Part shown: piece by piece, positions 19,281-29,594 of the stretch | Layout: each line of letters starts with the position of its first letter | Position numbering within the stretch: position 1 is the first letter of the stretch | Assembly: GCF_023657445.1 (NCBI RefSeq) | Contig: NZ_JAGTWY010000001.1 | Coordinates: forward strand, 1,984,001-2,048,000 | DNA: 64,000 bases | Direction: 5' to 3' | Origin: Marinobacter sediminum | Lineage (GTDB): Bacteria > Pseudomonadota > Gammaproteobacteria > Pseudomonadales > Oleiphilaceae | The notes under the pieces: generated by a model | What the model was told of the DNA's origin: nothing | The model's database searches: none | Seen by the model: the letters and a program-made list of their open reading frames with translations, nothing else | Made by a program: the position numbers and the translations under genes

Positions 19281-20762
19281 TCAGAGAAGAACGACATCAT
19301 ACTGCTCCTGACTGTAGAAGGCCTCTACCTGGAAGCGGATGGTTTTGCTGATAAACGTTTCCAGGTCAGCAACGTTATCGGATTCCTCGTCCAGCAAACG
19401 GTCCACGACGCTTTGCGAGGCCATTACCAGGTAGTTTTCGGCATCATAGGCACGGTTGACCCGAAGAATTTCGCGGAAGACTTCATAGCAGACGGTCTCA
19501 CTGGTTTTCAGGAAACCGCGCCCGTCACAGATCGGACAAGGTTCACAGAGTACCTGCCCCAGGCTTTCCGTCGTGCGCTTTCGGGTCATTTCCACCAACC
19601 CGAGTTCCGAAACACCGGTAATCTTGGTTTTCGCGTGATCCCGCTCAAGCATTTTTTCAAGCATCCGGTGCACCTGACGCTGGTGTTCCGGGTCTTCCAT
19701 GTCGATAAAGTCGATAATAATGATGCCACCAAGGTTACGCAGGCGCAGCTGGCGACTGATAGACCGGGCGGCTTCAAGGTTGGTCTTGAAAATGGTTTCT
19801 TCCAGATTCCGGTGTCCGACAAAGCCACCGGTATTGATGTCGATGGTCGTCATCGCTTCGGTCTGGTCTATGATCACGTAACCACCGGACTTGAGCTGAA
19901 CCTTACGGCTGAGGGCCTTCTGGATCTCATCTTCCACCGAGTATAGGTCAAAAATCGGACGCTCTCCCGGGTAATACTCCACCTTATCGGCAAATTCGGT
20001 GACAAACTCTTCAACAAACTCCATGACACGCTGATGACTCTCGCGACTGTCGATCCTTACCTTTTCCGTCTGCGGGCGAATGAGATCCCGGATGGTCCGG
20101 ATAAACAGCGGCAAATCCTGGTAAACCACGGAAGGCGCCTGAACCCGGGTAATGCGTTCGTGGATCGACTGGCTCAGATGATGCAGGTAGCTCATATCGC
20201 CGGTCAATTCTTCCGGAGACGCCGCTTCTGCGGCTGTGCGGATAATATAACCGCCCTGAACTTCAGTATCTTCGGCCGCCGCCTCTTCAACCAGAGCCTT
20301 CAGACGAGCACGCTCAGTGTCATCCTCGATTCGCTGGGAGATTCCGACATGGCTGACACCGGGCATAAAGACGAGGTAACGGGACGGTATAGAAAGCTGG
20401 GTGGTCAACCTGGCACCTTTGGTACCAATCGGGTCCTTGGTCACCTGAACCACCAGAGACTGACCTTCCCGCAGCAGGGTGCGGATATCAGGCACTGTTT
20501 TAGGCGATTCGTTGACGTCATCGCCATTGGACTGGCTTGGAACGACATCCGATGCGTGAATAAAGGCTGCCCGCTCCAAACCGATATCGACGAACGCAGC
20601 TTCCATGCCCGGAAGCACCCTGACCACCTTGCCCTTGTAGATATTCCCGACTATGCCCTTGCGACTGGTACGTTCAATATAGGCTTCCTGCAACATACCG
20701 TTTTCGACCAGAGCAACACGGGTTTCCACCGGCGTCACATTGATCAGGATTTCTTCACTCAT
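19281..20762 (-). CDS. rng: Ribonuclease G
   Basis: 493-residue single-strand-specific endoribonuclease of the RNase E/G family, which matures the 16S rRNA 5' end and takes part in mRNA decay. An S1 domain (about 38-125: GIVGNIYKGKVVRVLPGMEA) is followed by the 5' sensor and DNase I-like catalytic region with the metal-binding aspartates in MTTIDINTGGF and GIIIIDFIDMED. The zinc-link cysteines are in LCEPCPICDGRGF. No RNase E-like degradosome tail is present, consistent with RNase G. Starts two bases after the maf stop. Confidence 0.96.
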   Translation of the reverse strand: MSEEILINVTPVETRVALVENGMLQEAYIERTSRKGIVGNIYKGKVVRVLPGMEAAFVDIGLERAAFIHASDVVPSQSNGDDVNESPKTVPDIRTLLREGQSLVVQVTKDPIGTKGARLTTQLSIPSRYLVFMPGVSHVGISQRIEDDTERARLKALVEEAAAEDTEVQGGYIIRTAAEAASPEELTGDMSYLHHLSQSIHERITRVQAPSVVYQDLPLFIRTIRDLIRPQTEKVRIDSRESHQRVMEFVEEFVTEFADKVEYYPGERPIFDLYSVEDEIQKALSRKVQLKSGGYVIIDQTEAMTTIDINTGGFVGHRNLEETIFKTNLEAARSISRQLRLRNLGGIIIIDFIDMEDPEHQRQVHRMLEKMLERDHAKTKITGVSELGLVEMTRKRTTESLGQVLCEPCPICDGRGFLKTSETVCYEVFREILRVNRAYDAENYLVMASQSVVDRLLDEESDNVADLETFISKTIRFQVEAFYSQEQYDVVLL

Positions 20763-20764
20763 GC

Positions 20765-21361
20765 TCAGTTCTCCATACTGCTCGGCCAGTTTACCCAGAC
20801 CGGATACCCGGCATCTGCCAGCAGGGCTGCCGTTTCCTGAAGTGGCAGCCCTACGACAGCACTGTAACTGCCCCGTAGTTCACTAACAAAAATACCACCA
20901 AGACCCTGAATCCCATAACTTCCAGCCTTGTCCATGGGTTCACCGCTGGCCACATAGGCCTCAATTTCATCATCAGCTAACGCACGAAAGCGGACTTCGG
21001 TGGTGACCAAAAGGGATTCACAGTGCTCACCGCTGGCAATCGCCACGGCCGTCATGACCTGATGAGTGGCACCGGACAATGCCCGAAGCATCGTAATCGC
21101 CTCGTCCTTTCCGGCAGGCTTGCCCAGAATCGTGCCGTTCAGCACAACCGAGGTATCAGAACCCAGGACCAGAGTGCCAGGCTCCTTTGCGGAAACCGCC
21201 AGTGCCTTCTCGCGGGCCAGTCGCTCTACGTAGTGCTCAGCCGATTCGCCGGACTCAGGCGTCTCGTCAATGTCTGCAGGCTGAACGGTGAACACCAGTC
21301 CGATCTGCTGCAATAACTCGGACCGTCGCGGAGAAGCCGATGCGAGAACGATTGGAGCCAT
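20765..21361 (-). CDS. maf: Maf-family nucleotide pyrophosphatase
   Basis: 198-residue Maf protein; family members hydrolyse dTTP/UTP or modified nucleotides, acting as house-cleaning enzymes with effects on septation. The N-terminus [20 protein letters not shown] contains the SxSPRR nucleotide-binding motif; [19 protein letters not shown] and [13 protein letters not shown] are the other family blocks. The DTSV motif with KAGSYGIQG is of the YhdE (dTTPase/UTPase) type. The start matches the family; the longer reading frame upstream overlaps mreD. Confidence 0.94.
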   Translation of the reverse strand: MAPIVLASASPRRSELLQQIGLVFTVQPADIDETPESGESAEHYVERLAREKALAVSAKEPGTLVLGSDTSVVLNGTILGKPAGKDEAITMLRALSGATHQVMTAVAIASGEHCESLLVTTEVRFRALADDEIEAYVASGEPMDKAGSYGIQGLGGIFVSELRGSYSAVVGLPLQETAALLADAGYPVWVNWPSSMEN

Positions 21362-21363
21362 GG

Positions 21364-21840
21364 CTAACCCAGCTTGCGGTTTATATTGTCCAGCAGGACA
21401 CAGAACACGGGCCATGCTGCTGCACTGGTCAAAGCCGGCCATAAGTAGCTGAACCCGGCATCTTCCCCACCCAGCATTTGTTTGATGAAGTGGACAAGCA
21501 TCTGGTTAATACCTAACAAGAGAAACACCATCAGGCATTGTTGCGGCATCGGATACATTCGCAACCGCTGGTGGACCGTAAGCACAAGGAAGGCAATCAA
21601 TCCCATGGCCAGGGCGTTCACACCCAGCGGTGTGGCTTCGAGCACATCCAGGAGCAAGCCAAGGCACCAGGCCAGCAGGATGCCGAACTGGGCAGGCGCA
21701 CGGAAGGTCCAGTAAAAAACCACGAGCCCCAACCACTCCGGACGGAATTCAAACCAGCCAACAGGGAACAGGGAAATGCTCAATACCAGAGCAACAACCA
21801 CGGAAAATGCAAACACCGGGTAACTGATAACGGATAACAT
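21364..21840 (-). CDS. mreD: Rod shape-determining protein MreD
   Basis: 158-residue integral membrane protein of the elongasome, with about five hydrophobic segments (first [20 protein letters not shown]). It contains the conserved [20 protein letters not shown] region of MreD. It overlaps the mreC stop by one base (TGATG on the minus strand) and lies two bases before the maf start. Confidence 0.93.
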   Translation of the reverse strand: MLSVISYPVFAFSVVVALVLSISLFPVGWFEFRPEWLGLVVFYWTFRAPAQFGILLAWCLGLLLDVLEATPLGVNALAMGLIAFLVLTVHQRLRMYPMPQQCLMVFLLLGINQMLVHFIKQMLGGEDAGFSYLWPALTSAAAWPVFCVLLDNINRKLG

Positions 21841-22739
21841 CAGCTGTCACCTCCCTGACCCGGCACTGCTTCGCCCGCAGATTTTTCCTCTTCCGGATTG
21901 CTCTGCTGGACGTTTACGCCTTCGGGGGGGAAAACCACAAGTACCAGCCGACTCTGGTTCAACCGGGCCTTTGGCGTCGCCTGAATTGATACGAAGGGCT
22001 CGCCTGGCTCCTTTCTGATGCGGCTGACTTCCGCTACCGGATAGCCCCGTGGAAACCGCCCACCAAGACCGGAGCTCACCAACAAGTCACCTTCCCTAAT
22101 ATCAGCCGTATCGGGAACATGAACCAGATCCAGGGTGTTGGTATCGCCAGTTCCCAGCAGAATGGCGCGCAAACCATTGCGCACTACCTCTACCGGCACC
22201 GCATGGCTGCTGTCTGACACCAGAAGCACACGAGAGGTAATCTGACTGGTTTGTACGACCTGCCCCATCAGTCCGTGGGCATCAAGAACAGCCTGGCCGG
22301 CGACAAGGCCGTCACTCTCACCCTTGTTGATAATGATTTCATGGGAGAACGGGTCCGGAGAGACACCAACCACCTCGCCGACGATCACTCGGTCGTCCAG
22401 CACTTCTGAGGAATTCATCAGCCGACGTAATTCGTTGTTCTCTGATGCCAGGGCGGCATACTTAAGCGCACGACGCTCCAGGATCAGAAGCCGGGCCTTC
22501 AGATCTTCGTTTTCCTGCTGGAGGTCTTCCTTGTTGACGAACAGACCCGCAACCCAGTCACTAAACTGATAGGGCGCGTTCCCCAGCCAGTAGACCGGTG
22601 CCAGACCCGTCGCGATCGTGCTGCGAACCTCGGAGAGTTTGTCGAAACGCGTATCGGCAGCCACCAGGGCTGCCGATACGATGACAATTAGAAAAAGTCG
22701 GAAGCCAGGAACCGGCCCCTGGACAAAGATGGTCTTAAT
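21840..22739 (-). CDS. mreC: Rod shape-determining protein MreC (apparent AUU start)
   Basis: Periplasmic scaffold linking MreB to peptidoglycan synthases. The body is typical MreC: a coiled coil (NKEDLQQENEDLKARLLILE), then GEVVGVSPDPFSHEIIINKG and VSSGLGGRFPRGYPVAEVS. The first ATG/GTG/TTG in frame is GTG at 22662-22664, which would begin at AADTRF and delete the membrane anchor. Upstream in the same frame lies KTIFVQGPVPGFRLFLIVI, which aligns with the N-terminus of known MreC (E. coli starts MKPIFSRGP). The codon at the methionine position is ATT (22737-22739), 20 bases after the mreB stop, with GGGGAGGG six bases before it. I therefore place the start there: 299 residues with a transmembrane helix at about 11-25. 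A CTG at 22755-22757 is a less likely alternative. Confidence 0.85.
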   Translation of the reverse strand: MKTIFVQGPVPGFRLFLIVIVSAALVAADTRFDKLSEVRSTIATGLAPVYWLGNAPYQFSDWVAGLFVNKEDLQQENEDLKARLLILERRALKYAALASENNELRRLMNSSEVLDDRVIVGEVVGVSPDPFSHEIIINKGESDGLVAGQAVLDAHGLMGQVVQTSQITSRVLLVSDSSHAVPVEVVRNGLRAILLGTGDTNTLDLVHVPDTADIREGDLLVSSGLGGRFPRGYPVAEVSRIRKEPGEPFVSIQATPKARLNQSRLVLVVFPPEGVNVQQSNPEEEKSAGEAVPGQGGDS

Positions 22740-22745
22740 AGCAAA

Positions 22746-22753
22746 CCCTCCCC
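22746..22753 (-). promoter_or_regulatory. Ribosome-binding site deciding the mreC start
   Basis: GGGGAGGG on the minus strand, lying between the mreB stop (22760-22762) and the proposed ATT start at 22737-22739, with a spacer of six bases (TTTGCT). Its position fits initiation at ATT and is more than 80 bases from the first canonical start (GTG at 22662-22664). Confidence 0.75.
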
Positions 22754-22759
22754 ACAGGA

Positions 22760-24173
<1,414 letters not shown>

Positions 24174-24461
24174 GTGACCATTTCCCGTGAGGACATTGAA
24201 AAAGTCGCTGTGCTCGCCCGCATTCGTGTGGACGACGAGCAAGTCTCAGCCCTCGAAACCGATCTGGGGAACATCCTGGACTTGGTAGACCAGCTCAGCG
24301 CCGCCGATACCGATGCGGTCGAGCCTATGGCGCACCCGCTCAATGCGGTTCAGCGCCTGCGCCCGGACGAGGTAACCGAGACCAACCAACGGGAAGCCTT
24401 CCAGGCCATCGCGCCGGCCACCGAAAACGGGCTCTACCTTGTCCCCCGCGTTATCGAGTGA
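24174..24461 (+). CDS. gatC: Asp-tRNA(Asn)/Glu-tRNA(Gln) amidotransferase subunit C
   Basis: 95-residue subunit that wraps around GatA and GatB and stabilises the GatCAB amidotransferase. The family pattern is clear: TISREDIEKVAVLARIRVDD, then LGNILDLVDQLSAADTDAVE and PMAHPLNAVQRLRPDEV. The start is GTG at 24174 with GGGAGG six bases upstream. First gene of gatCAB, indicating that this organism makes Gln-tRNA(Gln) and/or Asn-tRNA(Asn) by transamidation. Confidence 0.95.
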   Translation: MTISREDIEKVAVLARIRVDDEQVSALETDLGNILDLVDQLSAADTDAVEPMAHPLNAVQRLRPDEVTETNQREAFQAIAPATENGLYLVPRVIE

Positions 24462-24493
24462 TCTGACGACCAGCGACGTAAACAGGAAGTATC

Positions 24494-25939
24494 ATGCATA
24501 ACAAATCCGTAGCAGAGCTTTCCCGCGAACTGGAAAGCGGCAAGATTTCAAGCGTGGAGCTGGCGCAACAGTTCCTCGACCGCATCGAGCAGGAAGACGG
24601 CAAGTACAACAGCTTCATTACGGTAACCGAAGATCAGGCCCTGGCCGATGCCAAAGCGGCCGACGAGCTGCGCGCAGCGGGTAACGCCACGCCCTGGACT
24701 GGCATTCCATTCGCCCACAAGGATATTTTCTGTACTAACGGCGTGCGGACCACCTGTGGTTCGAAGATGCTGGAGAACTTTGTACCTCCCTACAACGCCA
24801 CAGTCACAGAAAACTTCCGTAAGGCCGGAGCAGTCTGTCTCGGCAAGACCAACATGGATGAATTCGCCATGGGCTCCTCTAACGAGTCAAGCCATTTTGG
24901 TCCGGTCACCAACCCCTGGGGAATGAAACGCGTACCTGGCGGTTCTTCCGGCGGCTCTGCCACGGCGGTTGCAGCCCGACTGGTGCCTGCAGCTACTGCC
25001 ACAGATACCGGTGGTTCGATTCGCCAGCCGGCGGCCCTGTGCGGCGTTACCGGCCTCAAGCCAACCTATGGTCGTGTGTCCCGTTACGGCATGATTGCCT
25101 TCGCATCCAGTCTTGACCAGGGCGGCACCATGGCTCGCACCGCTGAAGACAACGCTCTGATGCTTAACGTCATGGCTGGCTTCGATCCCAAAGATTCGAC
25201 TTCACTGGATCGCGAAGTCCCGGATTACACGGCGACGCTGAATGAGCCATTAAAAGGGCTTCGCATAGGCTTGCCAAAGGAGTACTTCTCGGACCAGCTG
25301 AGCCCCGCGATGGAGGAACAGGTTCGCGCGGCGGTGAAGGAATACGAGAAACTGGGCGCGACGGTGAAGGAAGTCTCACTGCCCAACGCCAAGCTCGCGA
25401 TCGCTGCCTACTATGTGATTGCTCCGGCCGAAGCCTCTGCCAACCTGTCCCGTTTTGATGGAGTTCGCTATGGCTACCGCTGCGAAGATCCGAAAGATCT
25501 GATGGATCTTTATACCCGAACCCGGGCCGAAGGCTTTGGCACCGAAGTGAAACGCCGGATTCTGGTAGGCACCTATGCCCTCTCCGCCGGCTACTTCGAC
25601 GCATACTACCTCAAGGCACAGAAAGTACGCCGCCTGATCCAGCAGGACTTCATCAATGCGTTCAAAGACGTCGATGTGCTGATGAGCCCGACTACCCCGT
25701 CACCGGCCTTCATCCAGGGCGAAAAGACCAGCGACCCGGTAACCATGTACCTGGAGGACGTATTTACCATTGCCATCAACCTCGCAGGTATTCCAGCAAT
25801 GTCGGTACCCGCCGGCTTCATTGATGGCCTGCCCGTGGGCCTGCAGATTATAGGTGACTATTTTTCCGAGGCCCGGCTACTGAACGCAGCCCATCAATTC
25901 CAGCAGGTGACCGACTGGCACCAGCGTGAACCACAGTAA
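24494..25939 (+). CDS. gatA: Asp-tRNA(Asn)/Glu-tRNA(Gln) amidotransferase subunit A
   Basis: 481-residue amidase-signature enzyme that releases ammonia from glutamine for transfer by GatB. The Ser-cisSer-Lys triad is visible: Lys in [15 protein letters not shown], the cis-Ser and nucleophile Ser in the [16 protein letters not shown] / [15 protein letters not shown] segment. Full length for the family, ending [12 protein letters not shown]. It is 32 bases after gatC and 23 before gatB. Confidence 0.97.
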   Translation: MHNKSVAELSRELESGKISSVELAQQFLDRIEQEDGKYNSFITVTEDQALADAKAADELRAAGNATPWTGIPFAHKDIFCTNGVRTTCGSKMLENFVPPYNATVTENFRKAGAVCLGKTNMDEFAMGSSNESSHFGPVTNPWGMKRVPGGSSGGSATAVAARLVPAATATDTGGSIRQPAALCGVTGLKPTYGRVSRYGMIAFASSLDQGGTMARTAEDNALMLNVMAGFDPKDSTSLDREVPDYTATLNEPLKGLRIGLPKEYFSDQLSPAMEEQVRAAVKEYEKLGATVKEVSLPNAKLAIAAYYVIAPAEASANLSRFDGVRYGYRCEDPKDLMDLYTRTRAEGFGTEVKRRILVGTYALSAGYFDAYYLKAQKVRRLIQQDFINAFKDVDVLMSPTTPSPAFIQGEKTSDPVTMYLEDVFTIAINLAGIPAMSVPAGFIDGLPVGLQIIGDYFSEARLLNAAHQFQQVTDWHQREPQ

Positions 25940-25962
25940 GCCCGAGAGAGGAGAGTTACACC

Positions 25963-27414
25963 ATGCAATGGGACATTGTGATCGGGCTGGAAATTCACGT
26001 TCAGCTCGCCACCCAAACCAAGATCTTTTCCGGCTCCAGCACAGCGTACGGTGCGGAACCCAACACCCAGGCCAACGCGGTTGATCTGGCCATGCCGGGC
26101 ACTCTGCCCGTTCCCAATGAGCAGGCATTTCGCTATGCGGTCATGTTCGGCCTGGCGGTAAACGCCGAGATTGAGCGCCGCTCCGTATTTGAGCGGAAGA
26201 ATTACTTCTACCCGGATCTGCCCAAAGGCTATCAGACCACCCAACTTGAGCGCCCCATTGTCGGCCCGGGTTATGTGGACATTGATCTGGCCAATGGCGA
26301 GACCAAACGCGTTCGCATCCACCACGCCCACCTGGAAGAGGATGCAGGCAAGTCCCTGCACGAAGACTTTCACGGGATGACCGGCGTCGACCTGAACCGG
26401 GCGGGCACTCCCTTGATTGAAGTTGTGACCGAACCGGATATGACGAATGCCGAGGAAGCGGTCGCCTTCGCGAAAAAACTGCACAGCCTGGTTACTTCAC
26501 TGGGTATCTGTGACGGGGATATGTCACAGGGCTCCATGCGCTTTGACGTCAACATTTCGCTGAAACCAAAGGGTTCCGACACGCTTGGCACCCGCACAGA
26601 AACCAAGAACCTGAACTCCTTCCGCTTCATGGAACAGGCCATCGCCCACGAAGTCGATCGGCAAATGGATATCCTTGAAGACGGTGGCGTGATTACTCAG
26701 GAAACCCGTCTTTACAACGGTGATCGGGACGAATCCCGCTCGATGCGAACCAAGGAAGAAGCCAACGATTACCGCTACTTCCCGTGCCCGGATTTGCTGC
26801 CAGTAGAAATCGACGACACGTTCATCGATGACGCTCGCAGTCGCCTGCCGGAACTGCCAGACGCGCGGAAAGCCAGGTTCAAGGAGCAGTATGGCCTGAA
26901 CGATTACGATGCGAACCTGCTGAGCGGCGACTCAAAACTGTCCACTTTCTTCGAAGAGGCCGTCAGCCACGGCAAAGATGCCAAGCTGACCGCCAACTGG
27001 GTTCAGGGCGAGTTTTCTGCGCGCCTGAATGCGGAGGAGAAGACCGTGTCCGAATCGCCGATCACAGGTGCTCAGCTTGGCGATCTGGTCGTCCGTATCG
27101 CGGATAACACGATATCCTCATCCGGCGCGAAAAAGGTGTTCGAGGCGCTATGGACGGGCAAAAACGACAGCGTGGATGCCATCATTGATGCCAATGGCCT
27201 GAAGCAGGTGTCTGACACCGGCGCCCTGGAGGCAATGGTAGACGAAGTTCTGGCAGGCATGCCGGATCAGGTGGCCCAATACCAGAACGAAGAAGACCCC
27301 AAGAAGCGCAAAAAGATGCTTGGGGGCTTTATGGGACCGCTTATGAAGGCCTCCAAGGGCCAGGGCAATCCGAAGCTGTTTAACGAGATTCTTGTTAAGA
27401 AGCTCGGGGGCTAA
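25963..27414 (+). CDS. gatB: Asp-tRNA(Asn)/Glu-tRNA(Gln) amidotransferase subunit B
   Basis: 483-residue kinase/transferase subunit that activates the misacylated tRNA carboxylate with ATP. The N-terminal signature is [20 protein letters not shown], followed by the catalytic cradle ([16 protein letters not shown], then HLEEDAGKS and [17 protein letters not shown]); the C-terminal YqeY-like tail domain ends [18 protein letters not shown]. An AGGAG lies before the ATG. Downstream, on the other strand, is a rimO remnant. Confidence 0.97.
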   Translation: MQWDIVIGLEIHVQLATQTKIFSGSSTAYGAEPNTQANAVDLAMPGTLPVPNEQAFRYAVMFGLAVNAEIERRSVFERKNYFYPDLPKGYQTTQLERPIVGPGYVDIDLANGETKRVRIHHAHLEEDAGKSLHEDFHGMTGVDLNRAGTPLIEVVTEPDMTNAEEAVAFAKKLHSLVTSLGICDGDMSQGSMRFDVNISLKPKGSDTLGTRTETKNLNSFRFMEQAIAHEVDRQMDILEDGGVITQETRLYNGDRDESRSMRTKEEANDYRYFPCPDLLPVEIDDTFIDDARSRLPELPDARKARFKEQYGLNDYDANLLSGDSKLSTFFEEAVSHGKDAKLTANWVQGEFSARLNAEEKTVSESPITGAQLGDLVVRIADNTISSSGAKKVFEALWTGKNDSVDAIIDANGLKQVSDTGALEAMVDEVLAGMPDQVAQYQNEEDPKKRKKMLGGFMGPLMKASKGQGNPKLFNEILVKKLGG

Positions 27415-27484
27415 TGCTTGGCTTTCGGCTTGGGTCGTGGCCGTTTGTGCTTCGGCCCTGGCCTTGCTGTAGGGAGTTCACGCG

Positions 27485-27840
27485 CGAGCGGGCAATCGCG
27501 CCTTCCTCGTCTACTTCGTCGATGAGAACGTCGATGGTCTTGCCGATTTTGGACTGCAGGCGGGCAGCTGAGATGTCAGCCTGTTTGGCCATGAACCGGG
27601 CCAGACGCTCTTCTTTAACGTGCTCGGGAACAGCACCATCGATCCCGTTGGCTTTGGCGCCCTCCACCGCGCTCTACTTGAAGGCCCCGACGCGATCGAA
27701 CTGCGCTTCATCCAGCCAGTCCAGCAAGTACTGAAAGTCCTCTTCGGTCTCTCCCGGGAAACCAACAATGAACGTGGAACGAATGGTCAGCTCGGGACAG
27801 ATTTCCCGCCATTTCCGGAGCTCGTGCTGACTGACGCCCG
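27485..27840 (-). pseudogene. rimO: Fragment of rimO (ribosomal protein S12 methylthiotransferase)
   Basis: Minus-strand translation gives [20 protein letters not shown], then [26 protein letters not shown], a stop (TAG at 27674-27676), [20 protein letters not shown], and then [20 protein letters not shown] to [13 protein letters not shown]. This is the C-terminal part of the radical-SAM domain and start of the TRAM region of RimO. The stop replaces the tyrosine of FKYSPVEGA. About the first 270 codons and the end of the TRAM domain are missing, so the piece cannot encode an enzyme. An intact rimO is expected elsewhere in the genome but is not in this window. Confidence 0.88.
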
Positions 27841-28060
27841 CAGGTAAATAGATCTGGAGATTTTACACCAGTCGTCTCAGCACCTGTAGCAAATACCGCT
27901 CGATCGTTTCAGACAAAAAAAGACTGATCCACGTCATAAATTGTGACGCTTTGTTCAAAAAGTGCCGCAAGTAACTGACATAATAGAAAAGAGGCTTCTT
28001 GCTGATCACATAGCAAGCAACTACACTTTCTGCGTTAAAGTGTTTTTCTGGAAGGGATTT

Positions 28061-28507
28061 ATGGGAAAGGCAGCCGCATTTGGAACCAGCCAGGCCAGAA
28101 GAGTTAAAATGAAACCAATTGCCGTAAAATCAAATCTGCGTAATCAGCAACGCGTTGATATGTCCGCCAATATTACAATCGAGAAACCGGATGGTTGCTG
28201 CCTTACCTGTCTGGTCTCCAACCTGTCACGAACCGGCGTCATGGTCTCCTGCAATCAGGAAGCTGTCAAAGTACTTATTCCCGACCTGAAAACACCTGCC
28301 CCCGGCAACTGGATCTCCGTCAAGACCAGCTTCTCCGTTCCCGTGATCGCCAATCAGCCAGTGTCAATTGTCGCCGACGGCAACATCGTGCACATGCGCC
28401 GCATAGCCCGTGACGAATTCCAACTGGGTATCCAGTTTGCCGAGTTCGAAGGCAACGGTTTTGATTATATCGACCGCTATGTTGGGAAACTGCTGGCAGA
28501 TTCCTGA
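28061..28507 (+). CDS. PilZ-domain protein
   Basis: 148-residue protein that looks like a single PilZ domain, the c-di-GMP-binding fold. An arginine-containing N-terminal stretch (KSNLRNQQRVDMSANITIEK) resembles the RxxxR motif, followed by the LVSNLSRTGVMVSC segment, which is a diverged D/NxSxxG motif, and a beta-barrel ending FQLGIQFAEFEGNGFDYIDR. The motif RNQQR is close to RxxxR, so ligand binding is plausible. The start at 28061 has AAGGGA before it; ATG at 28109 is an alternative. It stands alone between the rimO fragment and cysD. Target unknown. Confidence 0.75.
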   Translation: MGKAAAFGTSQARRVKMKPIAVKSNLRNQQRVDMSANITIEKPDGCCLTCLVSNLSRTGVMVSCNQEAVKVLIPDLKTPAPGNWISVKTSFSVPVIANQPVSIVADGNIVHMRRIARDEFQLGIQFAEFEGNGFDYIDRYVGKLLADS

Positions 28508-28629
28508 AACTCACTCCCTGGTCTATATGCTGCCCCACCGCCACCACTCCGGCCTCAAGCTACTGCTATATTATTATAACCCCAAACTCTAGTTAAGAAC
28601 CTTCTTATACCCTTATCACCTCTGTTACC

Positions 28630-28643
28630 ATTGGAAATCCAAT
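28630..28643. promoter_or_regulatory. Small inverted repeat upstream of cysD
   Basis: ATTGGA-AA-TCCAAT, a 6-bp perfect inverted repeat 41 bases before the cysD ATG, in an AT-rich stretch of the 177-base gap after the PilZ gene. It could be an operator for sulfur control or may be chance; it does not match a site I can name. Confidence 0.3.
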
Positions 28644-28684
28644 TCGCATAGCCTTAAAGGCCCGCACGGCGGCAACGGATTACC

Positions 28685-29593
28685 ATGACCTCATACAACC
28701 TCACGCACCTGAAACAGCTGGAAGCGGAAAGCATCCACATCATCCGGGAAGTGGCAGCCGAGTTCGACAACCCGGTCATGCTCTACTCGATCGGCAAAGA
28801 TTCAGCCGTGATGCTGCACCTTGCCCGCAAGGCGTTCTATCCGGGCAAGCCGCCGTTCCCATTGATGCACGTGGACACCACCTGGAAGTTCAAGGACATG
28901 ATTGATTTCCGGGACCGCAAGGTAAAGGAATATGGCCTGGACCTGATCGTTCACAAGAATGAGGACGGTATCAAGCAAGGCATCGGGCCCTTTACCCATG
29001 GTAGCGCCAAGCATACAGATGTCATGAAAACCCAGTCTTTGAAGCAGGCGCTGGACAAGTACAAGTTTGATGCAGCCTTCGGTGGCGCTCGCCGCGACGA
29101 AGAAAAATCCCGAGCCAAAGAGCGCGTTTACTCATTCCGGGATGAATACCATCGCTGGGATCCGAAAAACCAGCGTCCCGAGCTGTGGAACATCTATAAC
29201 GGCAAGATCAACAAAGGCGAGAGCATCCGGGTATTCCCCCTATCCAACTGGACAGAGCTGGATATCTGGCAGTACATCTACCTTGAGAATATCGAAATTG
29301 TTCCCCTCTATTACTCGGCGGTGCGTCCGGTGGTTGAGCGTGATGGCACGCTGATCATGGTCGACGACGATCGCATGCCCCTGAAAGAGGGCGAGAAACC
29401 AATGATGAAATCCATCCGCTTCCGAACCCTCGGCTGCTACCCGCTGACCGGCGCCATTGAATCCGAGGCAGACACCCTGCCTGAGATTATTCAGGAAATG
29501 CTGCTGGCCACCAGCTCCGAACGTCAGGGCCGCGTCATCGACCATGACTCAGCCGGCTCCATGGAACAGAAAAAGCGGGAAGGGTACTTCTAA
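28685..29593 (+). CDS. cysD: Sulfate adenylyltransferase subunit 2
   Basis: 302-residue ATP sulfurylase catalytic subunit of the PAPS-reductase-like (adenine nucleotide alpha hydrolase) fold; makes APS from sulfate and ATP with CysN. The PP-loop-type motif is [36 protein letters not shown] and [15 protein letters not shown] are further family blocks. It ends one base before the cysN start, so the two subunits are translated together. Confidence 0.97.
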   Translation: MTSYNLTHLKQLEAESIHIIREVAAEFDNPVMLYSIGKDSAVMLHLARKAFYPGKPPFPLMHVDTTWKFKDMIDFRDRKVKEYGLDLIVHKNEDGIKQGIGPFTHGSAKHTDVMKTQSLKQALDKYKFDAAFGGARRDEEKSRAKERVYSFRDEYHRWDPKNQRPELWNIYNGKINKGESIRVFPLSNWTELDIWQYIYLENIEIVPLYYSAVRPVVERDGTLIMVDDDRMPLKEGEKPMMKSIRFRTLGCYPLTGAIESEADTLPEIIQEMLLATSSERQGRVIDHDSAGSMEQKKREGYF

Positions 29594-29594
29594 G

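Noticed and set aside
27395..27667. 90-codon minus-strand open frame read as an intact small gene
   Set aside because: It is the piece of the rimO remnant after the internal stop, starts at an internal valine codon, and ends in unrelated sequence inside gatB.
27951..27984. TTGTTC and CATAAT as promoter of the PilZ gene
   Set aside because: The spacing between the hexamers is 22 bases, too long for sigma-70; no better pairing was found.
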